Part shown: one piece after another, positions 11,036 to 23,090 of the stretch
Position numbering within the stretch: position 1 is the first letter of the stretch
How the letters are laid out: the number at the start of each line of letters is the position of its first letter
Source of the DNA: Eudromia elegans
Lineage: Eukaryota > Chordata > Aves > Tinamiformes > Tinamidae
Direction of reading: 5' to 3'
Length of the DNA stretch: 64,000 nt
NCBI GenBank assembly: GCA_003342815.1
Contig: PTEX01000133.1
Span: 248,001-312,000 of the forward strand
Notes under the pieces: generated by a model
What the model was told of the DNA's origin: nothing
The model's database searches: none
The model's input: only the letters and a program-made list of their open reading frames with translations
Program-made: the position numbers and the translations under genes

Positions 11036-14000
11036 CAATTTAGCAAGGGGCTAAGGGGGAATTATAGACACAATCATTCTTCCTCCCGTAGCATTTATCT
11101 CCTTATTGTGATATAAATGAGAAAGAGTATTAAGAAATGGAAAGGTTTCAAGACAGGTATGTTCAGAGGGGAATTAAGGTTTATAAAGAGAGACCAAAAA
11201 AAAAGTGTTAATAAAGCAATTTTAAAATTTAATCTAAGAGTTTATTTCCTCCTTTACTGCTTTTGTCTGCTGGGGATAGCTATTTTCCTCGCCCTGCAAA
11301 GGATTTACTAGTAAACCCTTTATTTCTTCTGGAGCTGGCAAGAGACAGTTGGAAACGAAGAGTTTCAGCAATTCAAAGGTCACAGAAGCGGCCGACTCTC
11401 TTTTTACTCCAAGTCAGTGGGTTAGGAGAAAATACGGAGAGATGGGAACCTCCACCCTCTCACCCCAGCATTGCTTTAAGGCACCGATTAATTTGGATAG
11501 AAGCAGTTTTCACTTTCCGCTCAGCTTCCAGCGCTTCCAGAGCTCGTGCACTGACACGGAGGGGGAACCCCAAGGAGTAGGAAAAGGGGCTTGGGAAGGA
11601 GCCGCTGCACAGGCGGCCTGGGCACCCTGAGCGGGGCTTCTGTTACCCCAGCCCCGGCCCTTCCTCCTCCTCCTCCTCCCCACGCTCCCAGGAACAACCT
11701 CGGCTGGATTTGGGGCATTTAAATAAACCGCTGGGTTTTCTTTGGTAATTTTCCCCGGGTGATGCAGCCCCCAAACAGCAGTTCGGGGCTCAGAGCACAG
11801 GGTGGCCGCGGGGCGCTGCCCTCGGGCACTTGTTCCACGTCCTGCCGCCCCAGCCATAAATCCCCTCCCGGGGAAAATGGCTCCGAGTTGGGTGCCATAA
11901 CAGAGCAGCACCCAGAGCTGGTCCTTCGGCTTCCCTTTTCTCTCCATTCTTCCCTTTCTCTTCACACACCTCCATGGATGGATCAACTAGCTCAGTCATA
12001 GGCAGCTCCCACGGGCTCTGGGAGCAGGAGTGAGGACTCCACGACTCTCCAGCAGGGACAGGCTGTGAAAGCCACGGGAAACCTCCGTGACGCTCTAGAG
12101 CGAAGCCCTTCAGGGCCCATGGGCAACACGCTGGGGGTTACGTGCTGCCCGGGGCTGCAGTAAATAACCCCTGCATGGTGATTCACACCTTGCAGAGGCG
12201 TTTGGGGAACCCGGCACCCCGCAACGCGCACCGTCCATCTCATCTCGTCACGCCGAGGGCTGGGGGCTTTTACAGAACTAGCTCCACTTTCTAAAATCCA
12301 AAGGCAAGGCCATATCCTTGCAGCTGGTGAGTTAAGCAGACTGTTATTCAAATTACATAAGGAAAAAATGTCACACCATAATGAGAATCAAATGCTGGCT
12401 CCAGGCGCCCTCGTACTCAAGGACTTCAAAACCACAATAGCAGCAAAACAGTTCGGTCCTTTATCTGCATCCATAAAATGGTCATTTAAACAAACAGTAA
12501 CTAAGCCAGGGAACACTGATATTGCCAACGCAATTTGTTTCTGACACACCAGACTGTAAAAGTCGTATTCTTTTGAACAGCTGATATTTGTAGGGAAAGA
12601 TCAGGGACAAGGAACCCCCTGCAGCCCCTTCCCTCCCGCGGCCCCTGCAAAGGAGGCCACTGAGCGCTGGGGAAAGACAACGCGTGGCTGGGGCTGGAGG
12701 GAGGCAGGAGCTTCCCGAGAAGGATCCGCAGGGACGTGGCAGCCATGGCACGAGGAAGGAGGGAACCGTCGGGGCTGCTGCTCCGTGGTGGTTGAGGGGC
12801 AGGCCCGGAGGCGACACGGTGCCGAGCCCACCAAGGCCCACGACGAGTCGGCTGCGCACGCGGCCATCTCCAAAATCAGGTTCTGAACCGGAGGGAATAG
12901 GCAAGAGGGGAAGAACAAAAGGATCCTTTGATGTGTTGAACCACATGATGTTCAGCAAAAAATGCAAATGTTCCCTCATGCTGGAGAACACTTATCAATA
13001 TTAAGGCATACAAGGAGGAGAAGAAAGAAGGAAGAACAAAATACAACACTTAACAAGAGGGTAATTTAGCCTGTTGGCAAGCGCTATAAGTCTGGTTCAT
13101 GAAAAATTACTCGCACAATTGTTTTGCAGGGTTTCGGGGCTTTTATGCATAAATCACAGCGTTGACTCAACGCGAGTATCAGCCTCGCTCAGGTGTGCAA
13201 CTGCATGTGGGCACCGCGAAAGCAAGAAAGGATTTAAATGCGGAAATTGGAGAGGAAAAACCATCCCCCCTGTAGCTCCTACAAGCTCAGAGACAATTGC
13301 CACCCAGCTGGAAGGGCCGAGGACGGTAATTAAAGCGCGACGGGGCCACCGTGCGCAGCGGTGGCCGCGCACGATGCCACTGCCCGGTGGGTCTTGCCTC
13401 TTCCACCCAGTTTTTCCTTTTGAGATTGCACTCGCACAGACATGCAGCAACTTAATCACTTCATATCCTCATTCATCTCTCAATATTTTCAGCACGAGGA
13501 GTCTGTTTTCGGCATTCAGAGATACTCAGCTATGGATTCCTTCCTCACGCCCTCCTGCAGCAACCGATGTAAAACAACGGCCCCCAAAGCTCAAGTAAAC
13601 CACCCACACCTAGCTGCACCATAAATTTTCCATGGTTTTGATGCACCATGGAGAAACGTGGATAAAACTGCACTCCCAGGATTCCCTAACGAAAACTCTT
13701 GCTCTGCTTTCAGGGGACGCAGCAGCCCCGGAGCTGAGCTTGCTCTTCCGAGCTCCGCCTGTGCTGAGCTCATGGGTAATTTCCATCTGTTTTTCTCCCC
13801 ATCCTCTTCCCCTTTGCCAGCCATAAAATTTGAGGAATTCTCTACAAGTAAACTAAAGCTGTAGCAGCAAATGTGCTCAAATCATCGTGTCAAAACCAAG
13901 AGCCAACGCGGCTCAGCACGGTCTGGATTCCTTCTCTACCAACCCAACGTCTGCCGCTCGCAGACGCGGGGCCTGCGGATCGTTCCCAGCTGCTCCCGAG

Positions 14001-14084
14001 CTGCTGGAGAGCATCCCGATGGGAAAAGGTCAAGCTTCAAGCAAGAAGGTTTAAACCCATAATCAAGCTTTTGTTCGAAGTACA
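11036..14084. other. Non-coding interval
   Basis: No gene or named repeat seen. A/T-rich parts lie at 11080-11310, 12350-12600 and 12930-13130; GC-rich parts at 11560-11870 (with a TCC run near 11664-11680), 12610-12860 and 13880-14000. GCGTTGA-C-TCAACGC at 13159-13173 is an odd palindrome centred on a TGACTCA (AP-1 type) site. Open frames of up to 174 codons (13074-13598) occur but resemble no known protein. Confidence 0.55.
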
Positions 14085-14280
14085 TCTCCCCCACTAAAAC
14101 CTTAATAAATATTAATTAAATGTTCAGGCTATTCTAATTTAATTTGATCAATTTGCTTCTTTCCAGCCTAAATAAAACAGAGGGGGAGAGCAGGGGAATT
14201 ATTTGTATTATAATTACAATAAAAAATTACCATCTGTGCCAGAGTTTTAAATCAAATTAATGTTTTTCTTCTTGTTGCAA
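14085..14280. promoter_or_regulatory. Candidate regulatory block, dense in TAAT cores
   Basis: About 195 bases with very high A/T content and many TAAT/ATTA homeodomain cores (for example AATATTAATTAAAT, CTAATTTAATTTGATCAATT, TATAATTAC, CAAATTAATG). CATCTG near 14231 is an E-box. Flanks are GC-richer. Such clusters are typical of homeodomain-bound enhancers, but A/T-rich sequence yields such cores readily. Confidence 0.33.
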
Positions 14281-17200
14281 GGTTACAGGGAAATTCAGCT
14301 TTGCTTGAACATCCAGCCACACTCCCTCCCTCCTCGAAGGGCTGCAAGCTCAGACGGTGGCAGGGAATAAGCAAGTGCAACGGGGCAGAAAGGCAGAGGA
14401 GGCTGGAGCCGCATGTGGTGCCATGCAGGAGCCAAATGGCCATGCTCCCCGTAATAAAACTCTGCATTTATTTAGCACCTTGGATTAAAGGCTTCCTGAG
14501 CGAACCAGAAGCATTAATTAATTACCCACCCTGGGGTAAGCGTGTACTACGGTTCTGGTGTGACAAGAGCTCCGGCCCTAGGACTCGTCATGGTGCCCAG
14601 AGCAGAGCTCATGGCCCCAGCACCAGGTGAGGACCTGGAGGACCCCAGGGGCACCACGAGACCGTCCCCGGGGGCACCGTTTCCACCAGAGCTTCAACAT
14701 CTGCTGCACCCGCACACCCAAACCGGGGCCCTTCGCGGCATCCGAACGGTTCATCCGACCCCAGCCGAGTCTCACAGCGAGCAGCTTCTCCCTGCATTTT
14801 TCACAGGATTTAAGGCACGCATTTAGCCTTACTGCTTCAAGGACTACACAGGCAAACACGTGCTTCCTATATACTAACACTAAATTAAATAGTGGGAATA
14901 CCCTGTAGGTCCCCAGCTCTTTCCAGCTAATGCAGCTATTGTTCGCTCTGTTCAGTATCTCCTGCTTTGGTCACTCCGATATTAAATTACTCAGGATTGA
15001 CAGAACTTGCACTATTTCCCCTGGGAGAGTCTTTCACAAGCTATTGGACTTTAGTGTTAGCATTTCCCCCTTAATATTCAACCTTTTTTTCAATTTCTAT
15101 TATATTATCTGATTACGCATCATTATATCCCCTGGCAAAGTGCTCCTTCCCTTCTCATCTTTGCACTGGTTGGGTGCTGGAAGATGGATGGTACCAAGCA
15201 GGACCTGCTACTATCTCAGGATCAGCCTTAATCTGAACTAATCAAATGATGACAGTCCCTCTGAAAAGAGAAGTAATTACACAGTATGGATTGTATGTAT
15301 CTCTTAGGAGATGAAGACTTAGATTTGATTATCTAAATTCTCCTTAATGCTTTATGATGAAGTTAAGGATGAATATTGCCTTGAAAGCAATTCAGCCAGA
15401 AGTTCGTCGCAGAAAGAAAGGTCTGAAACAAATGACTTAAGTCAGCAAGAAGGTATCGCAAGGCTAAGGTTTCTGTTTAGTTGTCCAAGATATAATCAGA
15501 GGAACTGATTTAAGGTAGCTGGAGCTGGATTGATTTGAAGTAATATCCCACTGACATAAAAGCAAGTTGCATTGGCCAAAACCTACCCTCCAAGGTAGTA
15601 TAAAAATAACTAAATAAAACACACACTTTCTTCAAGTGGATAGTTTTGGTTTAGATCCTTCACTTCAGCCAACAAAAAAGGGAAGTCAAAAGTTTCAGTG
15701 GTATCTGCAGCCACGTCCCTTGCATCAGAGCAGGCTGGGGGCTTGGGAGGCGCTTTCAGGCTCTGCAGCCTCTAATCCATGGGCAAGCATGCAGCATCTC
15801 AAGCACTTTTGCCTGTAATGAGATAAAGTTATTTATACTGCTGGGGAAACGTGCCTTCAGCACGCCAACCTCCGTGGCCTGCTGCGGGTAGGAGGCAGCC
15901 CGATGGGTTCCGTGACCCCAGTGCGAGGTGCCCGTGTCCACGGCCTTGCTGATTCACCGACTGCTCTGCCGGAGCGGGGCGAGAGCTCCTGAGTTACGAG
16001 GTTCATAAGCGAGCCCCGGGAGGGGGTCTGCCTGCTCAAGCTGCAACCCAAGAACAACATTGTTCACTGGAAGAGGTCTCTGGGTACTCGGGGTGTTTTA
16101 GTGCTTCTCTAGCAGCTGAGGAGCCTTTAACATGAAGGCTTTGGGAACCGGTTAACTGGGATTCCCGCAGGCCTCCCAAGGGCTGGTTTTGCTGCTGCCT
16201 CCAGCCCGGCACAGTGAGCACAGGGCTCTCCCCTTCCACGTCTCGTGTGAGCTCCAGTGCTCCACTTAAGCAGACAATTAACTGTGCTAATTTTATCCTT
16301 TGCATCATTAGGGAGACAGGCACCTGCTGTCCTGGAGCTGTTGAGTGCGTAAGGGTCTCGCAGGATCATCCCCATCCACGAAGGCCACGGGTGAGCCCTC
16401 CCGAGGACCTGCACACCCCTGCAGAGAAGGGACTCTTGCAGTCCAAGGTGTTTTCATTGCCACTCTTGACACCTTCCTCTCGGATACGTTACTCGTGTGT
16501 CCACTTCTGTGCTCGGGATACGACATCTCCTGGCTCCACGTGCAGGACAGGAAAACAAGCAAGGATGATGCCACCCTCTTGATATGACATCCCAAACTAG
16601 GACAGGATATTAGTTTTTAAAGACAGAAACAGAGCCAAGGCTTCTCCTTCCACATCAAGTCCTATTTGCTTTGTTTTTCCTAAAAATAACCTAGGGCTCT
16701 TTAATAAAAAGTGCAATCACTAATACTTTTCTAGGAATCATTGCCAGTTGATAGTATCTCTTTATGCAGAACTGGGTGTTTGACCAGTTACTGCTTTGTG
16801 AGTCTAAGAAGACGTTTTGATTCTACTCTATTTAACAGTTTACTAAGGTAGGCAATCTTAATCATTCCCAACATATATTCATTTAAAAAGAGGGAAAAAA
16901 AAATACAACATTGGCCATGTTCTTTGAAGACTATTCTCAAGAGAAGATTTACAACCCAGGGCAGCCCTCAGCCTGGTCACCACCAGCTCCTGCTCCCGGC
17001 TGTCCCACTGCCACCCATGTCCCCGTGGTGCCTCCAAAGCCACCTCCTTGTCCCCAGCTCTGCCACTTACACCGAGACAAAGCAGCAGCTCGAACTGCAG
17101 GCTCCTGTCGAGCCCCTCGCAGGGAGAGTTACTGGGGATGTAGTTACTACATGGGCTACATTTCATGCCTTTATGGAACATGCTCAGCCATACTTGTGAT

Positions 17201-20124
17201 GACACTCCAGTATGCTGCTAACATATCATGAAGCTGTATGTAGTGTCAGAACAGGCTGATTTTTAACATATTTTAAACAATTTTTTCTCTTCATTACATT
17301 AGAATAATTGTCACAGCATAATGTAACTTAATGTCAGAATGCAACACACCAGCCTAGCTTCCATATTGCGCTAATTACGGTCCCGCTCTCCAGCCTGTTA
17401 ATTCGCTTCCCCAGCGCCCGCCTGGCGCGTCCCGCTGCAGCGCGGCCAGGGGCTGCAGCCGAGCCCGGCTCCCCAAACAGCAGCAGCTCCGGAGCAGGGG
17501 GTATCTGCGAGGAGCCCCAGCCCCTTGGATCAAACAGCAGCGGAGGGAGGACCTGCTATGGGTTGTACTCAGCCTTGCAAGAAGCTTCATTCAAGAGGGG
17601 CGGCTGCTGCATGTGCGGCACCTTTGGACTGAGGGTTTTCCTCATTTGGCACGCTTTTCTGTGTCTGCTTTCCCAACCTGCTGTTTTTCCTCCCTTTTTT
17701 TCCCCCTCTCAGAAAAAATGCTTCCCAAAGAAGAAATTTTGCCCCTAGCCATCATACTTGACAGAAAGCCCAGGCTTGGGAAAGCCCAGGGCTGTGGTGC
17801 CCCTTCTGCAGTGTCTTGGTTATTGGAAGCAGCATCCGGAGCGGTCCTTCCTCCTCCCAGCGCTCCGGCCTCGCTCCGGGCACCCACAGCAGCCCAGGAG
17901 CCCTCCAGTGAGAACAACTCATCCTTAACCCATAACACTTCCAGGAGAAGCCAATTCACAGCGAACGGCGGAGTTTGCCGATTTGCTTCCCTCACTAGAG
18001 TTGAAATAACATAGCCTCGAGTCGTCTTTTTTTTGTGCGTGGCACAAAGGAAAAAATGTATAAATACCAGCAAAGACTGGCATGGCTGAGGAGCCAGCTG
18101 GGAAGGGCCCTCTCCAATTGCCGTCTATAGAGATTAGCATTCATGCCGTGTCAAATCTGCAAATTGTTTGTTTGCTTTGAGGAAATGCACAATATGCTCC
18201 AGATTGGTGCTGCAATTGTTCTCCGCAGCATCCTTCTCGTGGACTCTGCCTTCCCACGTTATTCTCGTCACACGAGCCACAGCAGCGCGGCGACCGAGCT
18301 GGGTGAGCCGGGCAAAGCCAGGGGCAACGTCAAACCCAGAGGAGCACCCAGCGCTGCAGGAGGGGAAGGGGAGGCAGGCAGGGCCGCAGCACCCACGGCG
18401 GCTCCGCAGGGATTTGCTGGATGAAGCCGGGGCCTCGCTGCGAGACAGCGGCTCTTGGGGCTGGCTCAGCGAGCTGGGAGGCCCCGAGGATCAGCATGAA
18501 ACCACAGCACGTCGCCCCTTGACGCTGCAGAGCCGCTGCAATAATTAAAGACGTGGATTATCCCCGGCTCTGCTCCTCCTGATGATTCCACCTCATCTAT
18601 CTTGCCATTCCCATTTCCTTAATGTATGTTTTCTTCTCAGGCTGCTAACTACTGAAAACGTGAAGCAATCCACTAAAGTTTATGCACCAACTTATCACTT
18701 TATTAGCTGCAAATTCACTTCCAAGGGGGTGGTTAGCTTTAATGGAGCTGCCAGCTATATCACGCTGATGAGTTTAGGGATGCACGAGAGCCTAAGAGGG
18801 GGGTGTCCATCAGAAAGTTGCCTCGACCAGTTTAAAAATTGAAGCCAAGCTTGCTCAAGCATTCTTCTATCCTTGTGAATTCCCTCCACGTTCTACATAG
18901 CAGTTTTCTGCGGATATTCAATAAATGATTTTCTGAGCTCCCTGAATGGCGTTCCTCAGCCACGAGCTCTCCGAACCCCTACTGCTCCTCTCTCCACGTT
19001 GCATCTCGCTCTGGTCATTTCTTGGCCATGGTCTCCTCTGCCCCCGGACCCTGCTATGTCCCCCGGTCAGAAACGGCCACGTCTCCCAGACGCCTGTGAC
19101 GCTGCAAATACAACTTTCATGCTGGAGACCCCGAGTGTTGCCATAGAAATGGCAGCTGGGGTTGTTAGCTCATGCCCTGAGGGACACGAGCGCTGCCGGG
19201 GCTGCTCCTTGGGGACAGGCTCCAGCTGGGTGAACTCTTGTACCTGGACAAAGAGGACCCCGGGCTCCTCCGTGGGGTTAATTCATAAACACACAGGCAT
19301 GTACGCAAGGAGAAATTGCAGTAGCTGTTGGAACAGGAAACAAGACGCCTGCTCAGGAAAGGCAAATCTAACCAGCCAAATGAGTGATTAGAATAATAAT
19401 AATTGTCATTCCTATTGCAGGCTCTCCTCGGGATGCTGTGCAGCTGAATGTTTATTAATAACTGGCACCTCCCGGCACTTCAGCCAGCCAGGAAAGCTGC
19501 ACGGCTCCCACTCTACAGATGGGCTGTGAAACACGCACGAGGAAATCGGTTACCTTGGGCCGGGAGAGCGCTGCAGGCTGCTGGGTCCTGGCTCGGTGCC
19601 TCGCTCCACTGCTGCTCCCCAGGCAGACGCACAAACCCAGAGTCCTGAACACGGTTTTGCTGCTCACCCTGCCTGGAGCAGCAGCATCTTCTGCTAAGAG
19701 AAACCCACCACAAATGCCCAGCAAGGCAGGTGAGCAGCACTGAGCTGCCACCCAGGTGCCAGCCCTCATCACCACTCCCTGACCGAGGCAGCAGTTAAGC
19801 AGCAGCAGAATAATTGCGTTTGCTGTAGGAACTTGGCCTACCCAATCCTCCTCTGTGTGACTAGTCTGACAGGTTCTTCCCTCGAACAACTTTGTTTCTG
19901 TGCGGATTTGCTCCTCGTCAAAGGTCAGGGTGCTCCATTGTACTCCGCGTTATCTGCTCCGTGTCCCCGCGTCCCCGGGGTAATCAGGCCCTCAGCACCT
20001 TCCCAGCAAAGCTTTGACGCTCCCAAATCCAGCTGAGACTTCTTGGGACTTTAATTAATGAGATAACAAAAGGAAAACACCCAAAGAGTGAACCCCCGAG
20101 TTGAAGACTTTATCTGCTCTTTGC
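14281..20124. other. Non-coding interval
   Basis: No gene recognised. A/T-rich parts: 14880-15640, 16590-16910, 17230-17400 (with TTACATTA at 17294-17301 facing TAATGTAA at 17319-17326), 18540-18900 and 19380-19480. GC- and CpG-richer parts: 14560-14800, 15850-16030, 17400-17540, 18230-18480 and 19560-19760. Open frames are under 145 codons, and paired frames on opposite strands are common, as expected of non-coding GC-rich DNA. Confidence 0.55.
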
Positions 20125-20138
20125 AGCTGCATCTTTTT

Positions 20139-20170
<32 letters not shown>

Positions 20171-20182
20171 TTGGAGCTGCAT
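20125..20182 (-). repeat. Poly(T) tract flanked by an 8-base direct repeat
   Basis: A T17-C-T21 tract (20134-20172) is bracketed by AGCTGCAT at 20125-20132 and again at 20175-20182. A poly(A) tract on the minus strand bounded by a direct repeat is the mark left by LINE-type target-primed insertion of a nearly body-less poly(A) tail. CR1, the main avian LINE, does not leave poly(A), so another machinery or plain slippage must be considered. The flanking repeat could also be chance. Confidence 0.6.
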
Positions 20183-20287
20183 TGCAGGTCCGTCAATACT
20201 GTTTCCCATTAAATTAAATAGCTTATTGACTGGTGCGCGCCGCAGCCACAAGGCCGAGCGGAGCGGCGCGCGGCACTTTCCCAGTGC

Positions 20288-20390
20288 AAACAATCACAGG
20301 TCACTGCACAGTAAATCAGTTGGTAATGGAGTTTGAACTCTGCGAATCAGTTCTGTGTACCCTTTTTATTTGTTTTTAATTTGTATCAAT
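20288..20390 (+). promoter_or_regulatory. Duplicated element, copy A
   Basis: A 103-base block starting AAACAATC and ending GTATCAAT. It aligns in the same orientation with 22098-22201: shared stretches include AAACAATC, GGTCAC, TAAATCAG, TAATGGA, AACT, GTAC, TTTTAATT and GTATC, in the same order and nearly the same spacing. By eye, 43 of the first 57 positions agree, and the remainder aligns with small gaps; overall about 75%. Held-over similarity between anciently duplicated copies suggests selection, and hence a regulatory element. Confidence 0.45.
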
Positions 20391-22097
20391 GGTAATTCTG
20401 TCGCTTCCAATTTATGTGACGGCAGCGGGTTGTGGAGCAGCGGAAACACCATTTTTCTTCTTGTTAACTGTTGAGCTCGCAGCACCTTGGCAGCCGAGCG
20501 CCGCAGAACCACCCGCTGCGTCCACTGCTTTGGTTGGGTGCTCTGTTGTTGGTACCCATTGGGCATCCCCGCCGCTCTGCCTCTTGCTTGGCGTTTAACA
20601 GGGAGTTTTGAGTAACAACAAGCACGAATTCCTAGTGAGCCCTGACTCAGGGTTGTCCCCTCGCTGTGGCCGTTGGAAGGCAGTGGTGCTTGTTGCATTC
20701 CTTGAAGTGACAGCAGGAGACGACTGCATGTCCGGTTGTCACAACAGCAGGGACGCGTTGCACCAAGGCAGCACTATCTGCACTGCGATGCCCAGGGAAT
20801 ATCTCCTGAAATTCCCACGAGCACGGAATGAATCTCCCTACTTGCAGGCTACCGTTACAGCTGCTGCCAAGACAAGAGGTTCCATTTGGTCTGGGCGAAC
20901 GTTTGCCCGGCATTGGAACGGAGAGGTGCAGAGAATGTCTGTTTGCAGAGTCACGTCCACACACGTTTCTCCTCTACAATATTTTGGGAATCGACACAGA
21001 CGTGTTAGGAAAACTGTCACTTGCATAAACTTCTTTGCAACCAGAGTGTGATTTCTTTTCCCCAGAGCCACTAATCAAAGGGTAGATGGAACCAGTTTGG
21101 CAAAAACAAAGAAAACTCAGGGATTCATAAAAGGCACCAAGCCAATACCTGGGTAGGCTTGGAGAGGCAGGCGGAGGGGTTCCAAGTGTCCATGTTTTCC
21201 AGGTCCGCTTCCCGTGCTCGGTGGAGCAGCACCCGTCACCCCGGCCGGGGCTGCTGGGCTGGCCCCGCGGGTGCCCAGACCTGCTGCTGCTCCTTCCTCC
21301 CTGCGACGTCAGCGAGGCCCCGCGTGGAGACCCGTGTCCGGGGCACACGTCACACGGGCAGAAACACCGTCACGCAGCACGGAGGCTCTTGGGGCAACGG
21401 CGCCTATTGGGGCAGGGTCCCGGAACCCACAGCACCGGGCACCCAAAACCCGGCACCATGGGATGCTTGGATAACGAGGGACATCTTCCCATCTTAATTT
21501 AGGATTTCATCTTAATATAATCTAAAATCTTAATATAGCTGGAGCTTAGCAGAGGCTCCGTAGCCTGTGGAATTAAGCTAATGAAATCTTTAAGGACTAT
21601 TAAGAAATAATTGATTGGGTGGAGGTTCTTCCTGGAGCTTTTTTCTCTGCACTGTTTGGGTTTCCTCCTTTCCTGTGGGCCGGGGGGCATTGGGGATGGT
21701 GCCTCTGCACTGTTAGACACGCCATGGGCTCCGCTTGGGGGTCCTAAACCCTAACGGGGATGCAATGCTGGGAGGCCTGGGCAGCCCACGAGCATGTGGG
21801 GCTTACAAGGACCATTGACACCGTTCCTACCCCATCCTCAGCACGAGGATGGGCTTGAGGCCGCACAGGAGCACCCAGACGCCAGGCACGGAGAGCGGTG
21901 ACGCCGGCTGGGACGCCACAGCAGTGGGGCCAGGGCACGGAGCCCTGGCTCGAGTCCGTCTTGCGCTGCCCTCAATTCCATGTGGGAAGAGGTCAGGGGG
22001 GTTTCCTGAATGGAGCCGAGGGCAGCCGGGTGGTCACACACCTCTGCGAACAGTCTGCAGCAGCTAATAGATTTTGTCATCACTTCTATCACACAGG
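20391..22097. other. Non-coding interval between the duplicated copies
   Basis: No gene recognised. 20600-21100 is of mixed composition with a plus-strand frame of 147 codons (20608-21051) that matches nothing I know. 21170-21480 is GC- and CpG-rich. 21490-21620 is A/T-rich, with an ATCTTAATATA-type motif written twice near 21507-21537. Confidence 0.55.
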
Positions 22098-22201
22098 AAA
22101 CAATCCCGGGTCACAAAACTATAAATCAGAGGCTAATGGATTTTCAACTGTGTGCTTTGGCCCTTGGTACATTTTTAAATTCGCTTTTAATTCGTATCGA
22201 T
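22098..22201 (+). promoter_or_regulatory. Duplicated element, copy B
   Basis: Partner of copy A at 20288-20390, 1.8 kb downstream, same orientation, 104 bases from AAACAATC to GTATCGAT. It carries the same ordered landmarks as copy A with about a quarter of bases different and one or two small length differences. The flanks of the two copies do not align well, so the duplicated unit appears to be about this size or has decayed outside the core. Confidence 0.45.
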
Positions 22202-22904
22202 CTTCCCCGGACTTTTGCTCCAATCTCACCCGGGTCAGCAGGCCAGGGAGCGCGCCAGGACAATTCCCCACCGGGAAGGCAGGGAAAGGGCAGCCAGGTT
22301 CGCGGAACCAGGCGCACCCAGGCCCGGCACCTCATCCCTTAGGGGCTTGGTCACCGCAGGGGCCCCTCTCCCAGGCCGGGAGCCACCCGGTCCCTGCACA
22401 GCCCCGTGTCACCTGCCAGGACAGGGACCTTGAAGGAGCTCGGAAGAAAATGTTGCCCTGTGAATCCTCAAACCACTCGCACCCTGGAGCCCCTGCAACA
22501 GCACTCAGCGTTGCCTTATTTACTGGGCTTGCTCTAGCTTGTCTGAACTGATTTATTATTTGTTCTTCATGATTGCATTAATATTTTTCATTTGTTAATG
22601 CTAACTGGCAGCAAGTTCCAAGCTTTCACTAGCGAATTATTAATTGCAGAAAGAAAGTACCACTTGATGGATAAGCAGGAGCTGCCGTGTGGGGCCTGGG
22701 CAATGCGGTAGGATAGCTCAGTGCTGAACACGGGATGCTCCTTCTTCCCTCCTCACCTTCAGTCCCACAGGATAAACCCTAGGCAGAGGAGGGCCCTGAT
22801 AAACCAACGACTGCTTAGGCCCAGCCATGCAAAGTGCTGTCTAACAGTCCCGAATAAAAGTATATTAATAAAGCTCAGGATCCACACACAAACAGAAAAG
22901 GGCT

Positions 22905-23090
22905 AAATTCTTCAAATAAATGGCTCGCAACAAATAATTTGACCAGCTCTCATGATCGGCTTACGCCCTGAAGCATGAAGATTATCAAACTCCATGTAAT
23001 TTTCTCCCAGCCGATGTAGCTGCAAAGACTATTCATATTCATATAAATGTCTAATGTCTAATCCTCTAATCTAATCTCCCTCTTTTTTTT
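22905..23090. promoter_or_regulatory. Candidate regulatory block
   Basis: A/T-rich with ACAAATAATTTG, GATTATCAAACTCC and CATGTAATTTTC, then a chain of CTAAT cores (TCTAATGTCTAATCCTCTAATCTAAT) at about 23050-23075 ahead of a pyrimidine run. The serial TCTAAT cores may be slippage or a multimerised homeodomain site. Confidence 0.27.

Noticed and set aside
20134-20172. Lys/Arg-rich minus-strand peptide across the poly(T) tract
   Set aside because: It is simply translated homopolymer.
21898-22551. 217-codon plus-strand frame
   Set aside because: It runs across a GC-rich patch, duplicated element B and another GC-rich patch. The translation has no recognisable motif and the nucleotide pattern fits regulatory sequence better.
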